Position numbers and translations under genes: made by a program | Source: JAVZOV01 sp049976445 | GTDB taxonomy: Archaea; Thermoproteota; Thermoprotei; Gearchaeales; WAQG01 | Reading direction: 5' to 3' | DNA: 20,661 nt | Assembly: GCA_049976445.1 (NCBI GenBank) | Contig: JBMFIF010000027.1 | Coordinates: 1-20,661 of the forward strand | The notes under the pieces: generated by a model | Told to the model about the DNA's origin: nothing | Seen by the model: the letters and a program-made list of their open reading frames with translations, nothing else | The model's database searches: none | Shown here: positions 6,426-14,255 of the stretch, one piece after another | Layout of the letters: each line of letters starts with the position of its first letter | Numbering within the stretch: the first letter of the stretch is position 1

Positions 6426-8921
6426 TTAAGTTATCTTTAAATTATTTGTTAAATCTGGAGCGTATTTTGATATTATTGTTTCGATTATTTTGCTAAGTTC
6501 ACGGTTGTTTACTAGGTTGTAGTACTTTGTTATTAAGTTTTTGTTAGATTTGGTTATCTTAAATATGGCTATTTCTTTTAGTGTTCTGAAGAAATTCTCT
6601 AGTTCTGTTGCTTCGGTTTCTGAGTATGCGTTAATGAATTTATCTAGTCCTGTGGATAGTTGGGCCCAGAGATCTCTTTGCATCATCTCTTCAAGTGTTT
6701 CTAGTACTATGTTGAATGAGCGGAAGAATACTGTGTCGTTACTTGTTTTTGTTGATGAGTCTAGCATGTTTAATAGTGAGTCGAATGCTCCATCAATATC
6801 ACCTAATGATATTAGTACTGTTGCTATCATGTAATCTACTTTTGCAATGTTTTCCCAATTTTCTGTATTTAATAATATTTCATGTGCTTCTTTTAATAAA
6901 TTAAGTGCTGTGTTGTATGAGCCTGTGTTGGAATTTAATATGCCTAGTTGGGCTAATGCTAATCCTTCTGTTTCTTTATCACCAGTTTCTCTTGCTAATT
7001 CTATGGATTTTCTAAAGTATGTTGTTGCAGTTTCTATCTCGTTAAGGCCAGTGTGTGCTAGTCCTAAGTAAAGGAATATTTGTGGCATTATATGTAAATT
7101 TTCTGTGGTATATGATATGTTAAGGGCTTCATTGAGTGTTTTTATAGCTTCATTAAAATCACCTTTTGTGTATTTTATTAAGCTAAGTTCATATAGTGCG
7201 TGGATTATTAATTGCTTATTATTAATATCATGTGATAGTGTTAGTGCTGTATTGGCATGTTCAATTGCCTCGTTGATATTACCTAGGTTTAGGTTGGCTC
7301 TGGCTAGTTTTAATAGTGCGTGTGTTTTTAGGTGTTTGCTGAGTTCATTGTGTCGCATTGAGTCGAACATTTTTATTGCATCATTGAATGATTTTATTGC
7401 ATCTTTATGGTTACCTTTTTTCTCGCTGAGGAGACCTTCCATGTATAATGTAGCTCCAACACCTTCGATGTTTCCAAGGCGTTCAAAATTTTTTAATGCT
7501 TTCTCAAAACTTCGTAATGCGTGTTTTTTCTCATCTATTACTAAGTATTCTACTCCTTGCCAATAATAGAGTAATGCTAGTATTAGACGAGAGTTTTGTA
7601 GTTCAAGGGTCTGTGTTAGCGAAATAGCTTCGTTATGAATTTTTAGGGCTGTTAAGAATAATGCTTTATCATGAGCTATGCGCGCTGTAAGTATGCAGAG
7701 TCTTAGTGAATTTTCGTCTGGGAATGACCTTAAATTGTACCAACATATTCGTGAAATTAGATCAAAGCTTATTTTAGGGCTATTTTCAACGCTAGCTTTT
7801 AGTTTATTAATAATTTTTTCATGAAGTTTACGTTGATTCTCATTGGGAAGAAGTGATGAAAAGAATGTTTTATCATCTATGTGTGAGAATCCATATAAAC
7901 CATTCTCGTGTACTATAATATTACTGTTGATGAAGTGTTTAAGTTGCTCTCTATCTATTAGATCGTCTATTTCGGTTTTAGTGAAAGGATCTTTTAATGA
8001 TGCGATTAGGCTTAGTAATTCTATGTCGGCTTTATTAAGATTTTTGAAGTATAGTTTGTAAAGTTCGTCGATAGTGGGGATGTTATTTTCAGATAATTGT
8101 ATCATATCATCTTTTATTAACTTTATGAGACGCGTGATGTGAAGTGGACTTCCTTTCAATTTTTCCTTTATGCTTGTTGCAATTATAGAGTTAATGGTAA
8201 TGTTCTCTTTGTTGAAAAGCTCTAATATATCGTCGTCTGTGAAAGGTGATAATTCAATAATTCCCATTTCATAATTAATTAGCTTATCGCCTAGTCTTTC
8301 ATATAGTTCTCTTGTTTCGTTAGTCAGTTCATAAATAAGTATGAACATTATTCTTGGTGGTAAATTATCCATGAGATTTGTTATAAGTTTTATAACTAAT
8401 TCATTCAGAACCTCTGAATGATCTAATACAATTATTAATCTGAGATTTATTGATGATAATAAATCACTTATATTTACAAGAAATTTTTTAATCTTGTTTG
8501 ATAATTGTATCTCTTTTATCGTTAAACTATTAAATAATGGTGTGTAATTTAAAATTGGGCTAAATATATCATAAGGTGCGTCTCCTCTAATTTCAGAGGA
8601 ATCAAATTCTTTATTTGCAATATTAAGTAAATCTAATATTTCATCTATTGGTTTTGTCATACTGAATTGGGATTTTTGTAACCAATCTTTAATGTTTGAA
8701 AATATAGCTATGAAAGGTCTGAGAGTGTCATAAAATCTTGAATCCAAAAATATTGTGACGGAATCATTACTTACGTCATCAAGGAACTTGTTTATTAATG
8801 TGGTTTTTCCAACCCCAGGTTTTCCTGAAATGAGAACAATTTTCCCAGTTTTTATGGAATCCTTAAAAATTTCTCTGAGGGCATTGAGTTCTTCTTGTCT
8901 TGCTATGAGAGTATCCGCCAT
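6426..8921 (-). CDS. STAND-type ATPase with C-terminal TPR array
   Basis: This 831-residue protein begins directly with an RQEELNAL box typical of ORC/STAND ATPases. It carries Walker A GKPGVGKT (33-40), Walker B RLIIVLD (161-167) and a GSPLHI motif in the helical part. A winged-helix-like region follows (about 290-370), and residues 390-700 hold some seven to eight TPR-like helix pairs (for example KGNHKDAIKSFNDAIKMF and KGDFNEAIKTLNEALNI). Such proteins act as ligand-controlled switches, the TPRs being sensors or scaffolds. There is no N-terminal effector domain (nuclease, TIR, CHAT) and no C-terminal DNA-binding helix-turn-helix, so it is not a MalT-type activator or a complete Avs-like defence protein. 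The partner is unknown. The metalloprotein gene at 9025 is divergent, with about 100 bp between the starts. Function beyond ATP-dependent signalling is not assignable. Confidence 0.8.
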   Translation of the reverse strand: MADTLIARQEELNALREIFKDSIKTGKIVLISGKPGVGKTTLINKFLDDVSNDSVTIFLDSRFYDTLRPFIAIFSNIKDWLQKSQFSMTKPIDEILDLLNIANKEFDSSEIRGDAPYDIFSPILNYTPLFNSLTIKEIQLSNKIKKFLVNISDLLSSINLRLIIVLDHSEVLNELVIKLITNLMDNLPPRIMFILIYELTNETRELYERLGDKLINYEMGIIELSPFTDDDILELFNKENITINSIIATSIKEKLKGSPLHITRLIKLIKDDMIQLSENNIPTIDELYKLYFKNLNKADIELLSLIASLKDPFTKTEIDDLIDREQLKHFINSNIIVHENGLYGFSHIDDKTFFSSLLPNENQRKLHEKIINKLKASVENSPKISFDLISRICWYNLRSFPDENSLRLCILTARIAHDKALFLTALKIHNEAISLTQTLELQNSRLILALLYYWQGVEYLVIDEKKHALRSFEKALKNFERLGNIEGVGATLYMEGLLSEKKGNHKDAIKSFNDAIKMFDSMRHNELSKHLKTHALLKLARANLNLGNINEAIEHANTALTLSHDINNKQLIIHALYELSLIKYTKGDFNEAIKTLNEALNISYTTENLHIMPQIFLYLGLAHTGLNEIETATTYFRKSIELARETGDKETEGLALAQLGILNSNTGSYNTALNLLKEAHEILLNTENWENIAKVDYMIATVLISLGDIDGAFDSLLNMLDSSTKTSNDTVFFRSFNIVLETLEEMMQRDLWAQLSTGLDKFINAYSETEATELENFFRTLKEIAIFKITKSNKNLITKYYNLVNNRELSKIIETIISKYAPDLTNNLKIT

Positions 8922-9024
8922 TTGTGTTCTAGACGTAGAAAAATAATAATAGTTAAAAACTTATCCATTTAATGTTAAAACCAGATAAAAATAAAATATG
9001 ATTCCTAATATAGGAGTGTGGGAA
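8922..9024. promoter_or_regulatory. divergent promoter region, STAND ATPase / metalloprotein
   Basis: The gap is very A/T-rich. On the minus strand AAGTTTTTAAC (about 8950-8960) could be the ATPase TATA box, about 30 bp from its ATG. On the plus strand GATAAAAATAAAAT (about 8984-8997) could serve the metalloprotein gene. AGGAGTG at 9012-9018 is a Shine-Dalgarno candidate for ATG 9025. Confidence 0.35.
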
Positions 9025-9378
9025 ATGTCTAACAAGAATTTATTCCCGCTAAGCAATCACGAAGCCAGCATGGTAATAAGAATGATAATTAACGGTGATA
9101 CTGATGATGCGCTTAAATTTATGTCAACCTTTTATCATATAGACCCGCCTAAAAGTGTTATAGGGTTGCCGCGAAATAAATGCTTTAAGGCCTATGCATG
9201 TTATGTTCCGTCAAAGCATACAATTTATTTTCGAGATGCCGAATCGTTTCGTAATCCTTATATTGTACTTCATGAGTTTTATCACGTAATCAGGTCAGCG
9301 GTAGGTAAGCACAAAGGAACTGAAAAGTATGCTGATGAATTTGCGAAAAAATTTATTCAGTATGCGTTAACGCTTTAG
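9025..9378 (+). CDS. minimal HExxH zinc-metalloprotein (putative peptidase)
   Basis: From ATG 9025 this is a 117-residue protein. Residues 1-60 are a helical lead-in. A strand pair around YVPSKHTIYF is followed by the zinc motif HEFYH (H83, E84, H87). Acidic D104/E105 in YADEFAKKFI is a plausible third ligand, as in gluzincin-like or ImmA/IrrE-like folds. It lacks a signal peptide or membrane segment, so it is cytosolic. The substrate is unknown, and it could also be a catalytically limited zinc protein. AGGAGTG stands 6 bp before ATG 9025. An in-frame ATG at 8998 would add nine residues. It faces away from the STAND ATPase and may be co-regulated with it. Confidence 0.7.
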   Translation: MSNKNLFPLSNHEASMVIRMIINGDTDDALKFMSTFYHIDPPKSVIGLPRNKCFKAYACYVPSKHTIYFRDAESFRNPYIVLHEFYHVIRSAVGKHKGTEKYADEFAKKFIQYALTL

Positions 9379-9558
9379 ATTTTATATTTTATAGTTGCTA
9401 AAATGCTCTAATGATGTTTAAGATAGTTCATTATGTGAGATATGCTTATCTTATGATCTTTTCCGCCATGGAAGATGAGGCTTTCATTTTTGTAAATTTT
9501 TGGTATGGAGTGATCATAAAAATATAGTATGTTAATTATTGTGGTAAAAGGAAGATAC

Positions 9559-9574
9559 AAAAAGTATTTATATA
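9559..9574 (+). promoter_or_regulatory. strong BRE/TATA box of the ribbon-helix-helix-like gene
   Basis: AAAAAGTATTTATATA is the clearest archaeal promoter in the window. The TTTATATA core (9567-9574) ends 28 bp before ATG 9602 but only 19 bp before ATG 9593, favouring the former as a nearly leaderless start. The rest of the 9379-9592 gap shows nothing beyond a short AGATA/TATCT hairpin near 9438-9451. Confidence 0.6.
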
Positions 9575-9601
9575 AGTGCGTATAATCATAAAATGATATA
9601 T

Positions 9602-9775
9602 ATGCCACGCACAACATTTTACTTTAATAAGAGAGCATGGGAGAGGTTACAAAGAGTCTCGGCAGCATTAAAAATCAGTAATACGAAAACTATTGAGCAA
9701 GCGTTAGAACTCCTTGAGAAAAAGTTAATTGATGAGGGTGTATTAAAACCAGAGACTGCAGAGAAAACTACATAA
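9602..9775 (+). CDS. small ribbon-helix-helix-like protein
   Basis: From ATG 9602 the product is 57 residues. A short beta strand (RTTFYFN) is followed by helix RAWERLQRVSAAL, then ISNTKTIEQALELLEKKLI, the strand-helix-helix pattern of CopG/MetJ-type DNA-binding proteins or antitoxins. Such proteins dimerise through the strand and bind operators. No toxin gene is visible beside it. The next gene, encoding an ASCH protein, is convergent. ATG 9593 would add three residues. The fold call rests on pattern only, and a small coiled-coil protein is the alternative. Confidence 0.6.
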   Translation: MPRTTFYFNKRAWERLQRVSAALKISNTKTIEQALELLEKKLIDEGVLKPETAEKTT

Positions 9776-9793
9776 AATCTCTGTAGATAATAT

Positions 9794-10126
9794 TTATTTT
9801 TTAATAAGGTTGAATTCTATAATATATAGTGTATGGTTTTTTATTTTATTACCGTAAATTTCTTTTAAAGTACTTATTAGTTCTGTTTTGTTTCTGAAAC
9901 CATCTTTTATAGCATCTTTGTCTGTTAGTTTATCGAGTGTCGTGTTTGCTATTCTAGTTATTATTGCTTTTCCTATGATTTCATTACCTATTATTATATT
10001 AACTTCATCACCTTCGTCAAAGTCTTTGTTTAATCTTATTGTTGTTGTCTTTTTTCCAGAAATTATTTGGTCTTTGAATTCTGACTTAAACTTTAATGAT
10101 TTTTGGATTGTCATATTTAGCACCAT
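9794..10126 (-). CDS. ASCH-domain protein
   Basis: This 110-residue protein consists of a single ASCH domain, a PUA-like fold implicated in RNA or nucleoside binding. It shows the family's LKFKSEFKDQIISGKKTTTIRL opening (about 11-32), a DEGDEV turn, the GKAIITRI strand, DAIKDGF and the closing YIIEF strand. Some ASCH proteins are amidohydrolases on acetylated cytidine. That possibility is notable because the gene follows tmcA, which makes acetylcytidine, but a functional link is inference. Its ATG (10124-10126) overlaps the tmcA TAA by one base, so the two are translationally coupled. A second in-frame ATG at 10114, preceded by GGTG, is an alternative start. Confidence 0.82.
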   Translation of the reverse strand: MVLNMTIQKSLKFKSEFKDQIISGKKTTTIRLNKDFDEGDEVNIIIGNEIIGKAIITRIANTTLDKLTDKDAIKDGFRNKTELISTLKEIYGNKIKNHTLYIIEFNLIKK

Positions 10127-12369
10127 TATATTTCATAGTGTGATACTAATTTTCTTATCAAAGTTCTTATATGGTCTTTGGGTTTATCAATTTTTGTTTC
10201 GTTTTCAATACGTTTCCATGATTTTCCTTGTAGTATTTTTGCTATTAATAAGGCGCCATCATTTATGTCTAGACTTGGTTTATCTGGTGATTTATCTAAT
10301 AGAAAGAGTTTAAGGAATGCGCGTATTGCATCGGCTGAAACTTCATAGGTTAACCTCCCTTCTATAAAACCTTTTAATCGAATTGTTTGTGGTTTTGATA
10401 ACGTGATTTTTGCACTTTCTAGTCCTTGGGAAATGAGCATGTAAGCTAGTCTTGGGTTTAATTCGAAGTAAATATCGTGCAACATTTCTATTATTCGTAG
10501 CCTGAAATCTGTATTAACTTTTGTTATTATTCTTAAAGCTTTCTCACTTATAGGCTTTACAACTAATACGCTATACTCACCTGACGTAGGATTTGGTGTA
10601 GGACTTAAGTGTATTGGGTGAAAACCGTTTTTAAACCAGAAGTTTAAGAGTTCTTCTGTGGCTCCAAAACCAGAACCTAACCAATCATATCCTTTATTTA
10701 TCGCTTCTTTGATGAGTTCTTCAAGTGCTCTTGAGCCGAATCCTTTGTTCATGAGGTCTGGATGTGTGGCTATTCTCACTATTCTCCATCCTTTCATCTT
10801 ACCAAATTCTTTAAAACCATAGTACCATAAGGTTCTGCACGGTATTATATGACCATGTATATCCATCCCATTATATATTAGGTCTGTCAATGTATCATCA
10901 AAACCACCTTCTTCGCTTAATTGTATAGAAACTACTGGATTAGAGTTGAGCATCAATGCGCGTGCAGAGTGATGAGGGGCATCAAGAAGTGTGGCTAGGT
11001 CTTCGGGCCTATTTCGATAGTGCGCTAGAACATAAATTCCGTAGAAATGCCTTAGAGTATTTTCGTCGATGTTAGTGAAGTCTAATACTTTATAGGTGCA
11101 TGATGTGGGTGGTAGGTTTTTTTCTTCATCAGTAAGTTGAACTGGTTCAGAGTTAAGTAGTAATGTATCATAAAGCCATTGTTCAACAGGATCGCCTTCT
11201 GGGTATCGTATTGGTGTTACCATATACATTTCTTTCACGTTGATTCCTTTAAATTGTTTAAGATATTTAAGGAACCTTATTGAAAAACCCCTGCCTGATC
11301 CTTCATATCCATGTACTGTGGTAGAAAATATTGTTCGTTTTGATGAATTAACTATTTTAAGTAGTAATGTGACTGGTATGCTTGCTGCTTCATCTACAAT
11401 TTTTATATCAGCTTTTAACGATGGAACAACAGTAGGTCTTACGTAAAATACTTTCATACGCCTAGTCTTTATCATTGTAATTCCTTCCTTATTCTGTTTT
11501 ACCCAATAACGCATCCCGAGTGAGTTTAATCCTTTTACAATAAATTCGATTAATGTTTTTACACCAGTATATTGAGGGGCTGTAACAACTATTTTGACAC
11601 GCTCATTAGTTTTTTCAGCATATTCAGCTATTAACGCTATACCTAGTCCAATAGCAGCAGATTTACCCCGACCCCTATTAGCTATTATAATTAATGTTTG
11701 CGTCTCATTAGATTTTATTAATTCAGAAACTGTAGTTATTACATTACTTTGATCTTGTGTTAATGCTAGAGATAATGGACCACTTCCAGACAATTTTAAA
11801 GTGTTCTGAGTATGAGTGATCATTCTTGGTTTTCCAAAATATTCATTCCTTTCTTCATCGATTAACCATGTTCCGTCATGAGTTGTTATGGATTGCAAAA
11901 ACCTCTGTTTAAACAAATGCCTTATGTCCCTATCTTTATACGGATATGTTATGAGACTTCTCTGAAATTCTGTTAAAGAATTAAGCCAATTCTTGATTGG
12001 CGGTATTGCAAAGAGTATTAAACCTTTCCCTCTCACAGTCTCTACTAATCTACCTATATCATTAGGATTTAATTGTCGCGAGAGGTCTGCAATGAGCAAA
12101 TCCCATGTTCCTCCCATTACATTTTCTGTTTCTTTGAAACTAATATGCATTACATTTCCATGTAAATTTTTGCTCATTTCCTTCAATTTACTATCTTCAT
12201 CATGCTCAGCCACAAGTATGTCTAGAGGTGTTTTACGTATTTCTTCTATGTACCTTTTTCCAAATTCGATGAGTGTTTCGAGAGACCTTATGCTAGATAC
12301 TGCAACCAGCCTTCGCTCGTTGGAGAGTAATGCTTCATTAGAAATCTTTTTCAGTATTTCCATTATCAT
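10126..12369 (-). CDS. tmcA: tRNA(Met) cytidine acetyltransferase TmcA
   Basis: TmcA (Kre33/NAT10 relative) uses ATP and acetyl-CoA to form N4-acetylcytidine in RNA. The protein is 747 residues from ATG 12369. It has an N-terminal TmcA_N-like region (1-190), then an ATPase domain with Walker A RGRGKS (232-237) and DEAA (326-329). A GNAT acetyltransferase follows with the acetyl-CoA loop RIATHPDLMNKGFGS (532-546). The C-terminal region ends in a tRNA-binding tail. All parts are in normal order and length. A TTG at 12372 is open in the same frame but ATG 12369 or 12363 suits the TATA-like CTTATTTAA at 12391-12399. Hyperthermophilic archaea use such enzymes widely on tRNA and rRNA. The ASCH gene is the downstream member of the operon. 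Confidence 0.93.
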   Translation of the reverse strand: MIMEILKKISNEALLSNERRLVAVSSIRSLETLIEFGKRYIEEIRKTPLDILVAEHDEDSKLKEMSKNLHGNVMHISFKETENVMGGTWDLLIADLSRQLNPNDIGRLVETVRGKGLILFAIPPIKNWLNSLTEFQRSLITYPYKDRDIRHLFKQRFLQSITTHDGTWLIDEERNEYFGKPRMITHTQNTLKLSGSGPLSLALTQDQSNVITTVSELIKSNETQTLIIIANRGRGKSAAIGLGIALIAEYAEKTNERVKIVVTAPQYTGVKTLIEFIVKGLNSLGMRYWVKQNKEGITMIKTRRMKVFYVRPTVVPSLKADIKIVDEAASIPVTLLLKIVNSSKRTIFSTTVHGYEGSGRGFSIRFLKYLKQFKGINVKEMYMVTPIRYPEGDPVEQWLYDTLLLNSEPVQLTDEEKNLPPTSCTYKVLDFTNIDENTLRHFYGIYVLAHYRNRPEDLATLLDAPHHSARALMLNSNPVVSIQLSEEGGFDDTLTDLIYNGMDIHGHIIPCRTLWYYGFKEFGKMKGWRIVRIATHPDLMNKGFGSRALEELIKEAINKGYDWLGSGFGATEELLNFWFKNGFHPIHLSPTPNPTSGEYSVLVVKPISEKALRIITKVNTDFRLRIIEMLHDIYFELNPRLAYMLISQGLESAKITLSKPQTIRLKGFIEGRLTYEVSADAIRAFLKLFLLDKSPDKPSLDINDGALLIAKILQGKSWKRIENETKIDKPKDHIRTLIRKLVSHYEI

Positions 12370-12414
12370 CAATATTCATAAGAGCACGGGTTAAATAAGG
12401 TTGATGTAATATAT

Positions 12415-12972
12415 TTATAACAATGTAAGCAGTTCTTTCAAAATTTTATTGGTCATTCCCCATATAAAATAGTTCTTATAAAAAAAGCCTGATACTATTC
12501 GAGGACCTAAAACTGTAATGACCTCAGATTCGCCTGGTCTCAACTCATTTAGTCTTACCCAAAATGCTTCTTCAACTTCCTCATGAGAAGGTATTATTAT
12601 CGGCTTTCTCTCTAACACAACAACGTAAGGAGTAACTTTCAGGTCTGGCATATTTCCCGGAGACACTGTACTAAGAGAACCAATTACTTCCCCCTGCCCT
12701 GCTAAATTTATTCCAAGCTCTTCGTAAACTTCCCTGATCATTGTTGAAAGCAGATTCCCATCACCAACTTTAAAACGACCACCAGGAAATGCTATTTGTC
12801 CAGACCATGGATCATCAGGTCTCATAAGTCTTTTAATCATAAGAGTCTCTATATTATCATCATTACCAACCAACATAATACTTACAGCAGCACACTTACA
12901 ATTTTCATCCACAGGTTCTATTTTTAAGCTGAGCCTTGCCCTTAACCTCTTAACCCAGTTCTGAACTACCAT
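12415..12972 (-). CDS. Nudix hydrolase, CoA-pyrophosphatase-like
   Basis: This 185-residue Nudix protein carries WSGQIAFPGGR (56-66) followed by the Nudix helix ending IREVYEELGI (79-88). The upstream GQ-FPGG signature and the D at 71 with an eight-residue spacing to RE match the NudL/NUDT7-8 subgroup, which cleaves coenzyme A and its esters to phosphopantetheine and 3',5'-ADP. Other diphosphate substrates are possible. E81, E84 and E85 are the metal ligands. C25 and C27 near the N terminus are unusual. ATG 12972 follows AGGAGG at 12980-12985 with a 7-bp spacer, so the mRNA has a leader. The matching TATA box is at about 13032-13046. It lies upstream of tmcA in the same direction, 45 bp apart. 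Confidence 0.85.
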   Translation of the reverse strand: MVVQNWVKRLRARLSLKIEPVDENCKCAAVSIMLVGNDDNIETLMIKRLMRPDDPWSGQIAFPGGRFKVGDGNLLSTMIREVYEELGINLAGQGEVIGSLSTVSPGNMPDLKVTPYVVVLERKPIIIPSHEEVEEAFWVRLNELRPGESEVITVLGPRIVSGFFYKNYFIWGMTNKILKELLTLL

Positions 12973-12979
12973 TAGCTAG

Positions 12980-12985
12980 CCTCCT
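12980..12985 (-). promoter_or_regulatory. perfect Shine-Dalgarno (AGGAGG) of the Nudix gene
   Basis: The AGGAGG hexamer sits 7 bp before ATG 12972. With GAATATTTATAAATG at 13032-13046 as TATA box, transcription would start near 13013 and give a leader of about 40 bases. This contrasts with the leaderless pattern of most neighbours. Confidence 0.6.
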
Positions 12986-13109
12986 AAAAAGACATGGTTT
13001 ATCTCAATTCATTATTAAATCATATTTCATTCATTTATAAATATTCTTCTCAATCTTGTATGGAAAAGTATAAGGTTATTCATAAAAAAGGATATTTGTT
13101 AGAATTGCT

Positions 13110-14255
13110 TTACTTGGAAGATTGATCTATTGTTCTTCCAAAATAAATTACATAAAGTGATCCTGCAAACACTGCCATTACTATTATGGCAATTATGACT
13201 GCTAAATATGCAATAGACCATGATACGGGAAACATGGAGTTCACGAAGTTGTTAGCTGGTAGTCCGCTAGTTCCATTAATAACCATGTAAGGTGCTCTTG
13301 ATGCGTCATTCATAGCCTCACCAACTGGAAGCGCGAAAAATGTTGCAAGTATTAAAATAAGGGAGAGAAACTGAGAAGATCGTCCTGAACGCAATTGGAC
13401 AAAAAGTATTAAAGCAGAGATCCACATGAGAACAACTAGTCCTATATGTGTTAAAAGTAGTGGTAAGAAACTATAGTAGGCTATACCTGTATCCCCTACT
13501 ATTGCAGCATAAATGTAGGGTGTGTACTGGTTTAATGTGTAGAAATAATAGATTCCAAGGATTGATTGGACGGATAATAATATGATTCCAAACTCCATCA
13601 TTATTTTTGCAGCTTTCGTGCTTTTTTCAGTTTCAAGTTTTTTACTATTTTTTAATGAATATATTCCTGCGGCCATGAGAGCAGACATTGTTAATCCTCC
13701 GAACCAGCTTTTTAAAAGTATTGCTGGATATATTGGATTATTAAAAACTGCATATAGATTACCTGTTAGTGCTTCATTTAATCCTATTGGATTGTTTATG
13801 AATGAGAATATCATTCTAAAACCAGCAGGCACCATTAATGCTCCTATTGCCATTAGTGCGCCTATTGCAAGATGTACTTTTTGAGAAACTTTACCCCATG
13901 TGTACCAATATACGGCGATGGTGGGTATTGAAATCAGGATTCCAACAATAGCAATTGTTATTGGAATGAATAATACTGTTGCAGCAATGTATGTTAAAGT
14001 TGGCCAGAGTCCACCCAATACGACAGTAATCCATGTACCCCATACGCCAGCTACTAGGTCTGAGATTACTAAGTACCTAAAAAGACGTTTTGCCACATCT
14101 TCTAACTCTTCATCCTTTCTTTTATAAGACAAATACTCAACAAAAGGTATGATAACTGAAAAACCAAGCACAAGGTTTACTAGGGTTACGTGTACTAATA
14201 CTGCAATACCAAGTAACATAAAACTCATCCATGTTGCGGGCGTGAAAACCTCCAT
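13110..14255 (-). CDS. CydA-like second subunit (CydA') of archaeal bd-type oxidase
   Basis: This 381-residue integral membrane protein has eight or nine helices. It is not CydB-like. Its N terminus (H22 in AVLVHVTLVNLVLGFSVIIP) and helix order mimic CydA, pointing to the CydA' paralogue that pairs with CydA in some archaea (CydAA'). The helix that in CydA bears two glutamates reads FIPITIAIVGILISIP, with no acid, and the region matching the b558-ligand His reads AILLKSW with none. A degenerate quinol-loop-like GEAMNDASRAPY is at 312-323. It probably serves as the structural partner of CydA in a quinol:O2 oxidoreductase. It starts directly after the cydA stop with GAGGGGAGG upstream, so it is translationally coupled. 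The subgroup name is from memory of published work on archaeal CydAA'. Confidence 0.75.
   Translation of the reverse strand: MEVFTPATWMSFMLLGIAVLVHVTLVNLVLGFSVIIPFVEYLSYKRKDEELEDVAKRLFRYLVISDLVAGVWGTWITVVLGGLWPTLTYIAATVLFIPITIAIVGILISIPTIAVYWYTWGKVSQKVHLAIGALMAIGALMVPAGFRMIFSFINNPIGLNEALTGNLYAVFNNPIYPAILLKSWFGGLTMSALMAAGIYSLKNSKKLETEKSTKAAKIMMEFGIILLSVQSILGIYYFYTLNQYTPYIYAAIVGDTGIAYYSFLPLLLTHIGLVVLMWISALILFVQLRSGRSSQFLSLILILATFFALPVGEAMNDASRAPYMVINGTSGLPANNFVNSMFPVSWSIAYLAVIIAIIVMAVFAGSLYVIYFGRTIDQSSK

Noticed and set aside
9408..9617. 69-codon minus-strand open frame in the gap before the ribbon-helix-helix-like gene
   Set aside because: It runs antisense across the strongest promoter in the window, its product resembles no protein, and nothing marks its start.
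9602..10126. Toxin-antitoxin pair of the ribbon-helix-helix-like and ASCH genes
   Set aside because: The two genes are convergent, and the ASCH gene belongs to the tmcA transcription unit.
13110..14255. Second oxidase gene as cydB
   Set aside because: Its N terminus and helix order follow CydA, and no CydB-like segments are visible.
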